Assembly: GCA_905214625.1 (NCBI GenBank)
Contig: CAJMMQ010000018.1
Coordinates: forward strand, 1-61,125
Origin: an uncultured bacterium
GTDB lineage: Bacteria; Bacteroidota; Bacteroidia; Bacteroidales; Bacteroidaceae
Direction of reading: 5' to 3'
DNA: 61,125 nt
Shown piece by piece: positions 53,375 to 61,125 of this stretch. The translations under genes were made by a program, and so were the position numbers. The notes under the pieces were generated by a model, which did not search any database, was not told the DNA's origin, and saw only the letters and a list, made by a program, of their open reading frames with translations. Each line of letters begins with the position of its first letter. Positions within the stretch are counted from its first letter, which is position 1.

Positions 53375-53540
53375 GTAGTTAAAGAAGTTAGAGTAGTTAA
53401 AGGAGTTAAAGCCAAATGCACTTATAGGCCGTTTAGTTTGAACACAGACAGAATGACAATAAGCAACAAGACATTTGACTTTAACTCCTAAGCTCACGGC
53501 AGTGAGGGTAACTGCTTTAACTACTATAACTCCCTATAAA
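53375..53540. repeat. Palindromic element between kduI and kduD
   Basis: The left arm (53384-53419) and right arm (53471-53540) carry matching blocks in opposite orientation: GGAGTTAAAGCCAAATG against CATTTGACTTTAACTCC, and GTAGTTAAAG against CTTTAACTAC. The motif recurs as GCAGTTAGAGTCAAATGCC near 54501-54519. It is an extragenic repeat with a possible hairpin role; it does not stop the reading direction. Confidence 0.6.
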
Positions 53541-53553
53541 AGAATAAACACCC

Positions 53554-54357
53554 ATGGATACATTTTCAAAGAGATTTTCACTTGAAGGAAAAGTGGCACT
53601 GGTTACAGGAGCCGCTTACGGAATAGGCTTCGCCATTGCTGAGGCTTATGCGCAGGCCGGCGCAAAGATTGCGTTCAACTGCCGCTCACAGCACCACATG
53701 GACCAGGCTCTGGCCGACTATAAGGCTAAGGGCATCGACGCCAAAGGATATATCTGCGACGTTACAAAAGAAGACGAGGTTAAGCAGATGGTTGCCGACA
53801 TAGAGAAAGAACTCGGCACAATAGACATCCTCGTAAACAACGCCGGCATCATCAAGCGCATACCTATGACAGAAATGTCGGTTGAAGACTTCCGTCAGGT
53901 TGTCGACATCGACCTCAATGCGCCTTTCATCGTGTCTAAGGCCGTTATTCCGGGCATGATAAAGAAAGGCCACGGCAAGATTATCAACGTATGCTCAATG
54001 ATGAGCGAGCTTGGTCGCGAGACAGTGTCTGCCTATGCTGCAGCCAAGGGCGGATTGAAGATGCTCACACGCAACATCTGCTCAGAGTTCGGCGAGCACA
54101 ACATACAGTGCAACGGTATCGGTCCGGGCTACATCGCCACACCGCAGACTGCACCGCTGCGTGAGCGTCAGGCCGACGGCAGCCGTCATCCGTTCGACAG
54201 CTTCATCGTGTCTAAGACTCCTGCTGCACGCTGGGGCACACCTGAAGACCTCATGGGTCCGGCAGTGTTCCTTGCGTCAGACGCCTCAGACTTCGTAAAC
54301 GGTCATATCCTTTACGTTGACGGCGGTATACTTGCTTACATCGGCAAGCAGCCTTGA
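53554..54357 (+). CDS. kduD: 2-deoxy-D-gluconate 3-dehydrogenase (KduD)
   Basis: A 267-residue short-chain dehydrogenase that reduces DKII to 2-keto-3-deoxygluconate with NADH, the step after KduI. SDR motifs: the cofactor-binding GAAYGIGFAIAEAYA (about 19-33), the DILVNNAGIIKR motif, and the catalytic Ser plus Tyr-x-x-x-Lys seen as CSMMSELGRETVSAYAAAKG (Tyr and Lys about 160-164). The close match to gluconate 5-dehydrogenases means the annotation depends on the kduI neighbour. A terminator follows (54389-54423). Confidence 0.92.
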   Translation: MDTFSKRFSLEGKVALVTGAAYGIGFAIAEAYAQAGAKIAFNCRSQHHMDQALADYKAKGIDAKGYICDVTKEDEVKQMVADIEKELGTIDILVNNAGIIKRIPMTEMSVEDFRQVVDIDLNAPFIVSKAVIPGMIKKGHGKIINVCSMMSELGRETVSAYAAAKGGLKMLTRNICSEFGEHNIQCNGIGPGYIATPQTAPLRERQADGSRHPFDSFIVSKTPAARWGTPEDLMGPAVFLASDASDFVNGHILYVDGGILAYIGKQP

Positions 54358-54388
54358 TAAAAGATTTTATAGTTAAATAATAGTTTTT

Positions 54389-54423
54389 GGGGGACTGACA
54401 TAAACGTTGGTCCCCTTTTTTTG
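54389..54423 (+). terminator. kduD terminator
   Basis: GGGGAC (54390-54395) pairs with GTCCCC (54410-54415) around TGACATAAACGTTG, followed by TTTTTTTG. Confidence 0.85.
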
Positions 54424-54474
54424 TTTGTCATAAGTATTCGGTCGGATTTTGTTCGCTTTATTGCAGGCACTTTT

Positions 54475-54660
54475 ATAATTGGCTAACGCCGAATTTAAAG
54501 CAGTTAGAGTCAAATGCCAACGTAGTGCTTGCGACAAGAAACAACAAGGCTATTGGAGACTCCAAGTAGTGCAATGTAGGGACAGCACTGCACTTGGGGT
54601 GCGTCCCTACAATGATTATCGAGAAACGCTGTTTAATTAGACTGTGCTGAACTTCGTTAG
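54475..54660. repeat. Repeat-rich intergenic segment
   Basis: TAATTGGCTAACGCCGAA (54476-54493) resembles the arm of the element at 24250-24395, and GCAGTTAGAGTCAAATGCC (54501-54519) resembles the kduI-kduD element. An inner inverted repeat is formed by TGTAGGGAC (54575-54583) and GTCCCTACA (54605-54613), with AGTAGTGCA and TGCACTT blocks around it. The outer end has GAACTTCGTTAGCGC. It looks like a mosaic of extragenic repeats; no gene is seen. Confidence 0.55.
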
Positions 54661-54921
54661 CGCTTATCTCCTTGTGCCAATAGAAACAAAAAGAAGGGCT
54701 GAACGCATGGACGTATAAAATAGATAAATCTATGTGTGGTTGATGGCCGATAGGGGGTATATAATCATTTTTATACCACTCGTAAGGTCATGAAATAATT
54801 TAGTTTATAAAAACGCGCTGAAAATCGTAACATTTTTATCCTGTTTTGCTTTCAGACACAGATATTATAGTCTGTTTCGCTGCTTTTTGTTAAGCTAATT
54901 GTGTCTGTTTTGTTTCAGACT

Positions 54922-54985
54922 GTTAGTGGCCCGTTTTTGCTCCGTAACTGGGCCACTTTTTGTGCAAAAGTGGGCCGTTTTTTAT
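54922..54985. repeat. Degenerate repeat resembling the 22-nt family
   Basis: Segments of 22, 20 and 22 nt start at 54922 (GTTAGTGGCCCGTTTTTGC), 54944 (GTAACTGGGCCACTTTTTG) and 54964 (GCAAAAGTGGGCCGTTTTTT). The spacing and the GGCC-TTTT pattern resemble arrays A-F, but the sequence is too divergent for a firm call. The region 54986-55266 holds nothing recognised. Confidence 0.4.
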
Positions 54986-55266
54986 CCTTAAACAATAGAC
55001 TTTTCAGGCGTGTCTGCACATATAATCCTGCATGGCAGATGCTGCGGCATTATTTTCATGTACGGATTGCTGATTCTAAGCCTTAAATCATATTCAGACT
55101 TTTGCATATTTTTCATAATTTTCAGCATCAGCATTCCTTACCGGCAGCCATAGCTACATGACGTGCTGAGACATGATAATATGCCTGCATGAAAACAATG
55201 TAGAAAATAAGTTGGATATGCTTCCTTATATAATTAATAAGGTATAAGGATTTTTCGTTGTATATC

Positions 55267-55454
55267 TCTTACCAAGAGATAGAATTCCGATGCAAATATA
55301 TGAACAAATACTAATATCTGCAAATGATTTAGCGATTTTTTTTCAAAAATACTGAAAAAATATTATTAACAATAACAATTGACACAAAAGATTAAAAACT
55401 TGAAAAGCCCCATAACAAGAGGGTTTTACGAAGCAATTCTATCTCTTGGCAAGA
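55267..55454. promoter_or_regulatory. Probable invertible promoter segment (inverton), OFF orientation
   Basis: Left repeat TCTTACCAAGAGATAGAATT (55267-55286) and right repeat AATTCTATCTCTTGGCAAGA (55435-55454) are inverted copies with one mismatch in 20 bp, separated by 148 bp. Inside, on the minus strand, lies TTTG (55324-55321), 20 bp, TATATTTG (55300-55293), a full-consensus Bacteroidetes promoter directed away from the downstream lipoprotein gene. Inversion would place the -7 box at 55421-55428 pointing toward the ATG at 55513, with a leader of about 80 nt. No TAnnTTTG box faces the gene in the present state. No recombinase gene is seen nearby. Confidence 0.7.
55293..55324 (-). promoter_or_regulatory. 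Promoter inside the invertible segment
   Basis: Minus-strand TTTG (55324-55321), exactly 20 bp, TATATTTG (55300-55293). The predicted transcription start lies at the inner edge of the left repeat. Confidence 0.7.
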
Positions 55455-55512
55455 AAGAGTGATTGGATACTCTAATATAATTATATAGTTTTTAATTAAA
55501 TTAATTTGTCAA

Positions 55513-58500
55513 ATGAAAAAAAGATTTTTCAGTTCAATGTTCTTTGCGGCGTGTTTATGCGCTTCAATGAGCATGTTTGTCTCTTGTAAGGACTACGATG
55601 ACGACATCAATAACCTGCAGGAACAAATTACGACTAATGCGTCTACTCTTGACGAGATGGTAAAGGAGAAGATCAACAATCTTACCATCGAGATTGAGGC
55701 CCTCAAGGCTCAGGACGCTACACTTGAGACAGCTTTGGCCAATGCAAGAACAGAATTTGAGCAGGCCGTAGCTGATGCTAAGAGCTATGCTGACATTCAG
55801 GCTGCTGCCGCACAGGCTGCTGCAATCGAGGCTTCAAAGAAGAACATCGAGGACGCTTGCGCTCTGTTGCAGGCTTCAATAGATGCAGCTAACGCAGAGC
55901 TGGATGCTCTCTCTTCTAAGGTTTCTACTCAGGAAGAAACTATTAACGGCTTGCTCAACGCAGACAAAGAGCTGCAGAGCGCTATTGATATAGCTAACGG
56001 CGAAATTCAGAGCGCCAAGGATATGGCAATCGCAGCTCAGCAGAAAGCTGACGAGAACGCTGACATCCTGGCCGGTGTTATCGAGAATCTCGCAACAGTT
56101 AAAGGTGAGCTTGACGCGCAAATCTCAGCTCTCGGCGAGAAGATAGACGGTGCCCTGGAGCAGATTGCTGCCAACAAGGCAGAGGCTGACGCTCAGCTGG
56201 CTGAAGTTAACGCCCTTATAAAGAGCAACGCTGAAGCTATTACAGCTCTTCAGAATAAGGATGAGGCCATACTGAAGTTGGTTACCGAAAACTCTCAGAA
56301 GCTTGCTGACATGGCAGAAAGTCTGGCTGCCCTCGACGCAAAACTTACTGAAGGTCTTAACACTGCAAAAGCTTATACCGACGCACAGGTAGCTGCCCTG
56401 AAAGCTGAGCTTGGCGTAGACATAGATAAGGTTAAAGGCGATCTTATAGATGCTGTTACACGTATTGCTGCAGCTGAGGAGAAGATGGACGAGATTGATG
56501 CTGAAATAGAAAAGCTTAAGACTGATTTCAGCGCAGAACTGAAGGATCTTAGCGAAACTGTTGATGCAAGTGTTGCTGCCATAAATACTGAAATAGCAAA
56601 GATAAATGAAGTTATCGATACTATTCAGACAACAGTAACAGAGAACTCGACAAACATCAAGAGTCTTCAGGACAAGGCTGCCGAATTAGAGCAGAAGTTG
56701 GATGATGTAACATTGACAGCTAAGGAGGCTCAGGAATCAATAAAGGCTCTTCTTGCTGATTTTGAGAAATACAAGACCGATAATGAGAACAACATCAATG
56801 AGAAGATAGCTAATCTTGGTTCAGAGTTGCGCACAGAGCTCCAGAATGAGGTTAATACCCTTAACTCTGCCATTTCATCATTAGAGGCAAAGGATGCTGA
56901 CTTGCAGGAGCAGATTGAAGCTTTGAAGACACAGCTCGGCGCAATAACCGGTGATGGAGGTACAGTCGCTCTTATCGATGAGAAAATAGCAGCTATTAAT
57001 GAGAGAATTGATAACCTGGTAGCTAACGAAATAGCTAATATGGCAAATGATATCAATTATCTTGATCAGGATATTGATAACATTTATATGGAATTAAGCA
57101 GAAATTCTGAAATTATAGCTCAGATTATTAACAGATTCAGTTTGGAGAGCAGACAACTGAAGTCTCTCGTATTCAGCCCGCAGGAGTATTATCAGGGTAT
57201 CGAGGCTATCGGTGTTTGGTCGTTCAACTACTATGCTATTACAGGTGGACTTGCAACTCCTGATTTGGATAAGGACCAGACAGGTGATTATGCTACTAAG
57301 CGTGCATCTTCTGAAACAAGCGTTGTTCCTGTAGTAACAGCTTCTTACTATATGAACCCGTCTAATGCCGAGATTGACATGGATAAGGCTAAATATAACT
57401 TTATAGTAAGTAACGCAAACTATACACGTGCCGCAAGTGCAAGTGACATTACGGTTGACAGCGTTAAGAAAGACAACAAGATTACAGGTCTGCTCAATGT
57501 TTACTTCAGCATGAAGAATGCCAACAGCATTGCAAACATCAATAATGGTAAAGTTGATGTTGCCGCTCTTCGTTACAATGGCAATGATACAATCGTTACA
57601 TCTGACTTTGCAGCCCTGAAGCAGTATGCTATAAAAGAGTTCTATATCAACAAGTCTGCCACAGGAAATGCAGCTGAAGATGAAAGCAGCGAGAACCATC
57701 TGGCATATTCTGCAGCTGATGCCGTTAAGCATAACGCAGCTGGTGAATATGAGTGGCCTGTACTTGAGATTGCATACAACAATACAGAAGGTATTAATCT
57801 TGACAAGTGGATTAACGTTCACTATATGTTTGCTGACAACAAGAAAGAAACTTTCTGGGGAGATCAGGCTGAAATCAACAAGAAGAAATTCAAGCTGGTT
57901 TATGAACTTATCGGTTACATCGCAAATGATGCAGACAAGACTAACGAAAGTAAGCACGCAACTATCAAAGGCAGCATACTTAAGGTTCATGGCATTGACG
58001 GTGCAGAAGCAAGCCGCAAGATTATCGGCCGTACTCCGCTTGTACGTGTTAAACTTGTTGACGAGAACACTAACTCACAGGTTGCTGAGGTAGGCTATAT
58101 CGTTGTTAAGATTACAGACGTTACAACAGATCCTGTTATCGTTCCAGAGGCTGATATTAAGGACGTAACTAACGGATATACAGTGCTTTGTGATGATGCT
58201 GCTGCTTTAAATAACGTAACAGCCATAACATGGGATGAGGTTGAGAACCACGTTCTCGGTACACTTGACATGAGCAAGGAAGAGTTTGAAAAGAACTATA
58301 CTCTCGAGCTTAACTGGAACACACAGAATGCTGCTCAGTATTCTTATGACGCTAACAAGAACAAGTTCACTGTGATTGCTGCAGATGATCAGATAGGTAC
58401 AATCGTAAATACAAAGGATGGTACAGCCGGATATGAGACAAACGTGTTGAAGTGGACTGTTGGCAACAATCAGGCTTACCAGCTCTTTGTTGAGAATGGA

Positions 58501-59610
58501 AAGACTTCTGTAACAGTTTGGGTAAGATTCAAGCCTAACAACACTGTTCATGGACAGAAGGACGTATATGTTCCTCTGACTTGGACACCTGAAGTTGTAA
58601 ATGCTAGTCCTGTTGCAACTATCAACGATACAGATAAGAAAGCTGCTGACTGGCATGCAGCCAACTCACGTGAGGCTGGATTTGAAGAATTGCACATTCA
58701 GGTAGGTAATGCTACTGATCCTGCTGCAACATGTGAGTATCAGTCAATGATTGTTGAAAATACTTTCCTTAACAAACCGTTGGATATTATTGCTACTGAT
58801 TTGGCAAGAACATATGGTCCTTTGGTTATGAATGCAAGTGTTTCTTATGAGTTTGCTCCGAAGTCAAAGCAGGCTATTACAGAATATGTTGGTGAAAGTG
58901 GTACGAAGTATACAATTACTGTTTCTAATACTTTGGACGAGATACTGGCTGATGGTGTAACTTTGGCTACTATTAACTCTTCTAATGGTGAAATAACTCT
59001 AGCTGCTACAAATGTTGCAAAGGATATTATCAACAACTATGGCTATTATGAAGATACACCTCTTGCTAAGGCCTTGACATTTACGGTTGTTGTTAAAGCT
59101 GCAACTTGTGCACCGGCAGATTTGATAACATTAGAAAATAACATGTTCAATGTTAAGGTTATCAAGCCTATGTTCATCGAAGGTAGTGAGATTGCAGACA
59201 TGCAGCTTAATGACTATAGCACTTTGGCAAATGTTCCTGTTACTCTGAACTTCCTTGACTTCAACGGATATGATCCTAAGACATTCTGGGAGAAGAGCAA
59301 CCAGCAGAAGGAGTTCTGGAAATTCTATGACGTTAAGAGCATTAAGCTTGCCGGCAATATCCAGACTAACTACAGCGGTTATTGGGCTGACGTAGACACT
59401 AACGACTTCGAGGTTACATTCACAGAGCCTTCAGGTGCTATCAAGCTTGGCAACATGGGTAAGGTAACTCTTACACAGAAGAACATGAGCCGTGCTAACA
59501 GCTTCAAGGTTCGCATACCTCTCGCCGTTACTTACAAGTGGGGTGTTCTGCATGAGACAGTAGAGCTGAATGTAAATGCAGCTTCTGGTAATGCAGTTAA
59601 GAGACGCTAA
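55513..59610 (+). CDS. Very large coiled-coil surface lipoprotein
   Basis: I do not recognise a named family. The 1365-residue product has a signal peptide and lipobox (MFVSC, Cys near 25) followed by KDYDDDINN, an acidic Bacteroidetes surface-export signal. Residues about 30-535 are an almost uninterrupted Ala/Glu/Lys/Asp coiled coil with LQEQITTNASTLDEM-type heptads and few prolines or glycines, likely a long fibre or stalk. From about 550 onward the sequence is Asn/Thr-rich with beta-strand pattern (for example WSFNYYAITGG, PVLEIAYNNTEGINLDKWIN) and looks like several adhesin or surface-layer domains; there is no transmembrane helix. Codon bias is strong, suggesting high expression when on. 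It is preceded by the candidate invertible promoter, and a terminator follows. Confidence 0.82.
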   Translation: MKKRFFSSMFFAACLCASMSMFVSCKDYDDDINNLQEQITTNASTLDEMVKEKINNLTIEIEALKAQDATLETALANARTEFEQAVADAKSYADIQAAAAQAAAIEASKKNIEDACALLQASIDAANAELDALSSKVSTQEETINGLLNADKELQSAIDIANGEIQSAKDMAIAAQQKADENADILAGVIENLATVKGELDAQISALGEKIDGALEQIAANKAEADAQLAEVNALIKSNAEAITALQNKDEAILKLVTENSQKLADMAESLAALDAKLTEGLNTAKAYTDAQVAALKAELGVDIDKVKGDLIDAVTRIAAAEEKMDEIDAEIEKLKTDFSAELKDLSETVDASVAAINTEIAKINEVIDTIQTTVTENSTNIKSLQDKAAELEQKLDDVTLTAKEAQESIKALLADFEKYKTDNENNINEKIANLGSELRTELQNEVNTLNSAISSLEAKDADLQEQIEALKTQLGAITGDGGTVALIDEKIAAINERIDNLVANEIANMANDINYLDQDIDNIYMELSRNSEIIAQIINRFSLESRQLKSLVFSPQEYYQGIEAIGVWSFNYYAITGGLATPDLDKDQTGDYATKRASSETSVVPVVTASYYMNPSNAEIDMDKAKYNFIVSNANYTRAASASDITVDSVKKDNKITGLLNVYFSMKNANSIANINNGKVDVAALRYNGNDTIVTSDFAALKQYAIKEFYINKSATGNAAEDESSENHLAYSAADAVKHNAAGEYEWPVLEIAYNNTEGINLDKWINVHYMFADNKKETFWGDQAEINKKKFKLVYELIGYIANDADKTNESKHATIKGSILKVHGIDGAEASRKIIGRTPLVRVKLVDENTNSQVAEVGYIVVKITDVTTDPVIVPEADIKDVTNGYTVLCDDAAALNNVTAITWDEVENHVLGTLDMSKEEFEKNYTLELNWNTQNAAQYSYDANKNKFTVIAADDQIGTIVNTKDGTAGYETNVLKWTVGNNQAYQLFVENGKTSVTVWVRFKPNNTVHGQKDVYVPLTWTPEVVNASPVATINDTDKKAADWHAANSREAGFEELHIQVGNATDPAATCEYQSMIVENTFLNKPLDIIATDLARTYGPLVMNASVSYEFAPKSKQAITEYVGESGTKYTITVSNTLDEILADGVTLATINSSNGEITLAATNVAKDIINNYGYYEDTPLAKALTFTVVVKAATCAPADLITLENNMFNVKVIKPMFIEGSEIADMQLNDYSTLANVPVTLNFLDFNGYDPKTFWEKSNQQKEFWKFYDVKSIKLAGNIQTNYSGYWADVDTNDFEVTFTEPSGAIKLGNMGKVTLTQKNMSRANSFKVRIPLAVTYKWGVLHETVELNVNAASGNAVKRR

Positions 59611-59629
59611 TTTGATTAGACATGATAAA

Positions 59630-59661
59630 GGAGGGCGGACTGAGCTTCCGCCTTCTTTTTT
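59630..59661 (+). terminator. Terminator after the giant lipoprotein gene
   Basis: GGAGGGCGGA (59630-59639) pairs with TCCGCCTTC (59647-59655), including one G-U, followed by TTTTTT. Confidence 0.75.
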
Positions 59662-59676
59662 CAACTAAAAAGATAA

Positions 59677-60261
59677 ATGAGAACTAACAAAATGAGATTT
59701 AACAGGCTTTTGGCGTTTGTATGCGTGTTTGCCCTTGTATTTATGTTTGCAGGATGCAAAAGCAAGAAAGAGAAACCGCAGCCGCAGCAGACAGAATTTG
59801 AGCAGGGCATGACAGCCAAGGACACCCTTGCGGTCAAGCAGCTTGTAGACAAATTCTTCAGCTATGCCAAGAGTAAGGACTTTGCAGAGGCGGCGGCCAT
59901 GCTTTATCGTAACGATCAGGACAAGAAAGGCGAGCCGCAGCAGCTTAACAATGAGGAAATGGCTGAAGTGAAAATGATGCTTGAGTCAATACCGATGGTT
60001 GATTATAAAATAGAGTATATAAAGTTTGACGAATATTACGCCAACGAGGTGCTCTGTTACGTAATCATCAAAAAAGCTGAAGGCGATATGCCGGACATTA
60101 CGACAAAGATGTTTTTTAAGCCTGTTAACTATATGGGAAACTGGGTGCTTTGCCTGACGAATACAGAATATGGCGATAAGGGCGTTGTCCGTCCCGACAA
60201 GCGCGACTCAGTTGAGAGAGCATACAGAAAGCAGCAAAAGGCTGATTCTGAGAAAAAGTAA
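59677..60261 (+). CDS. Small lipoprotein of unknown function
   Basis: A 194-residue lipoprotein (ATG at 59692 is an equally plausible start). The signal peptide and lipobox (FMFAGC, Cys near residue 27) are followed by KSKKEKPQPQQ, a basic and Gln-rich linker that lacks the acidic surface-export signal; a periplasmic location facing the inner leaflet of the outer membrane is therefore more likely. The folded part (about 45-175) has a helix-strand pattern (LAVKQLVDKFFSYAKSKDFA, VDYKIEYIKFDEYYANEVLC, FKPVNYMGNWVLCLTNTEYG) that resembles NTF2-like or DUF4878-type small domains, without certainty. The C-terminus is highly charged (RAYRKQQKADSEKK). It precedes the OmpA-type gene by 16 bp and is probably cotranscribed with it. 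Confidence 0.75.
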   Translation: MRTNKMRFNRLLAFVCVFALVFMFAGCKSKKEKPQPQQTEFEQGMTAKDTLAVKQLVDKFFSYAKSKDFAEAAAMLYRNDQDKKGEPQQLNNEEMAEVKMMLESIPMVDYKIEYIKFDEYYANEVLCYVIIKKAEGDMPDITTKMFFKPVNYMGNWVLCLTNTEYGDKGVVRPDKRDSVERAYRKQQKADSEKK

Positions 60262-60277
60262 CCAAAAACAAAATTGT

Positions 60278-61125
60278 ATGAAAAGGAAACTATTTATCGC
60301 ACTGTCTGCGATGACATTCGCAGTAACCGTGCCTATCAATGCACAGGAGTCTTCTTCTGAATATGTCTTCCAGCCCCACGCATATCTGCAGGTGCAGGGA
60401 GGTGCCCAGTACACTCTCGGAGAGTCCGACTTCTCGGAACTTATTTCGCCGAGTGTTCAGATTGGGTTGGGTTGGCAGTTTAATCCATGGTTGAGTGCAA
60501 GGCTCGCTGTAGGAGCATGGCAGAGTAAAGGCGGCTTTAATGGATATATCGAGAACGGCGCTTCGCGTAACATAACTTACAGCTATAAATACGTAGCTCC
60601 GGGTATTGATGTAGTGTTTAATCTTTCTAACGCCATCTGCGGATACAATCCTCATCGTACGGTAAATGTTTCTGCTTTTGTTGGAGGTGCAGCCAATATT
60701 GCTTTTGGAAACGATGAGGCTAACGATATAGCCGCTCAGGGCTATAACTTAGACTATCTGTGGAGCGGCACTAAGGTACGCCCTGTAGGCCGCGGCGGCC
60801 TTGCGTTTGACTTCCGTGTCAGCGACCGCGTTAGCCTCGGCATCGAGGGCAACGCGAACGTTCTTTCAGACAAGTACAACTCAAAGAAGGCAGGCAACGC
60901 CGACTGGTACTTCAATGCCCTTGCCAGCGTGACCATCCGTCTGGGCAAGACTTACAAGAAGAAGGCCGCCCCTGTTCAGGAGCCTGTACAGCAGACTGTA
61001 CCCGAGCCTGTGGTAGAGGAGAAGCAGCCCGTTAGCGAGCCTGTAGTAGAGGAGGTTAAGGACGAGGGCATGAAGCGCGATATATTCTTTACGATAAACT
61101 CGAGCGTAATCCGTGACTCGGAGCG
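60278..61125 (+). CDS. OmpA-family outer-membrane protein (partial, cut by window end)
   Basis: The first 282 codons of a gene that runs off the window. The signal peptide is MKRKLFIALSAMTFAVTVP with INAQ at its end. About residues 30-225 are barrel strands (YLQVQGGAQYTLGE, VQIGLGWQFNPWLSARLAVG, VSAFVGGAANIAFG, LASVTIRLGKTYKK). A Pro/Glu/Val-rich linker (about 228-265, with QEPVQQTVPEPVVEE) leads to KRDIFFTINSSVIRDSE, the start of an OmpA/peptidoglycan-binding domain. Similar Bacteroidetes porin-like OmpA proteins anchor the outer membrane to the cell wall. Confidence 0.85.
   Translation, partial: MKRKLFIALSAMTFAVTVPINAQESSSEYVFQPHAYLQVQGGAQYTLGESDFSELISPSVQIGLGWQFNPWLSARLAVGAWQSKGGFNGYIENGASRNITYSYKYVAPGIDVVFNLSNAICGYNPHRTVNVSAFVGGAANIAFGNDEANDIAAQGYNLDYLWSGTKVRPVGRGGLAFDFRVSDRVSLGIEGNANVLSDKYNSKKAGNADWYFNALASVTIRLGKTYKKKAAPVQEPVQQTVPEPVVEEKQPVSEPVVEEVKDEGMKRDIFFTINSSVIRDSE

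Noticed and set aside
54901..55086. 61-codon frame in the long gap before the giant lipoprotein
   Set aside because: It lies over the degenerate repeat at 54922-54985 and shows no coding features.

Overview
The window looks like chromosome of a Bacteroidales bacterium, most likely Prevotellaceae (the family is inferred). Promoters follow the Bacteroidetes pattern: TTG or TTTG, about 20 bp, then TAnnTTTG, most often TAACTTTGC or TACCTTTGC. Many genes encode surface lipoproteins and beta-barrels. The gene orders uppS-bamA-skp-skp-murI and DUF4271-hemD-rnpA-yidD-tyrS are typical of the phylum. There is one tRNA (Gln) and no rRNA, prophage, insertion sequence or CRISPR array.

Layout. 1-5.3 kb: upp (minus strand), pckA, a secreted DUF5700-type putative metallopeptidase and an unknown exported protein. 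5.6-5.8 kb: a freestanding structured small RNA candidate. 5.9-14.4 kb: an envelope cluster (DUF6242 lipoprotein, DUF6089 barrel, uppS, bamA, three Skp/OmpH chaperones, murI). 14.9-22.8 kb: a cobalamin riboswitch followed by btuB, a BtuG-like propeller lipoprotein, another surface lipoprotein and a large chimeric surface protein. 23.2-27.9 kb: a YqiA-like hydrolase fused to a degenerate HAD domain, then a Dna2-like nuclease-helicase. 28-37.2 kb: an EFR1-type ferredoxin/flavodoxin, a hexapeptide acetyltransferase, a CMD-CMD-cupin protein, a CE7-type esterase, two tandem AraC regulators and a DUF3943 outer-membrane protein. 37.8-41.5 kb (minus strand): NUDIX hydrolase, RluA-type pseudouridine synthase, enolase. 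42.1-46.5 kb: divergent HxlR regulator and cupin, then a PL11 rhamnogalacturonan lyase. 46.8-52.0 kb: metK and the DUF4271-hemD-rnpA-yidD-tyrS operon. 52.2-54.4 kb: tRNA-Gln, kduI and kduD, which with the PL11 lyase point to pectin use. 55.3-61.1 kb: a probable invertible promoter, a giant coiled-coil surface lipoprotein, a small lipoprotein and an OmpA-type protein cut by the window end.

Two signals stand out. First, 20-bp inverted repeats (one mismatch) bound a 188-bp segment upstream of the 1365-aa surface lipoprotein. The segment holds a near-perfect Bacteroidetes promoter that points away from the gene in this assembly, which is what a phase-variation switch in the OFF state would look like. 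Second, at least six intergenic sites carry an array of about four units of exactly 22 nt (about 88 bp in total), built on a quasi-palindrome close to GCAAAAGGCCGTCTTTTGC. Three of these arrays share an upstream leader. They form a dispersed extragenic repeat family whose function cannot be read from the sequence.
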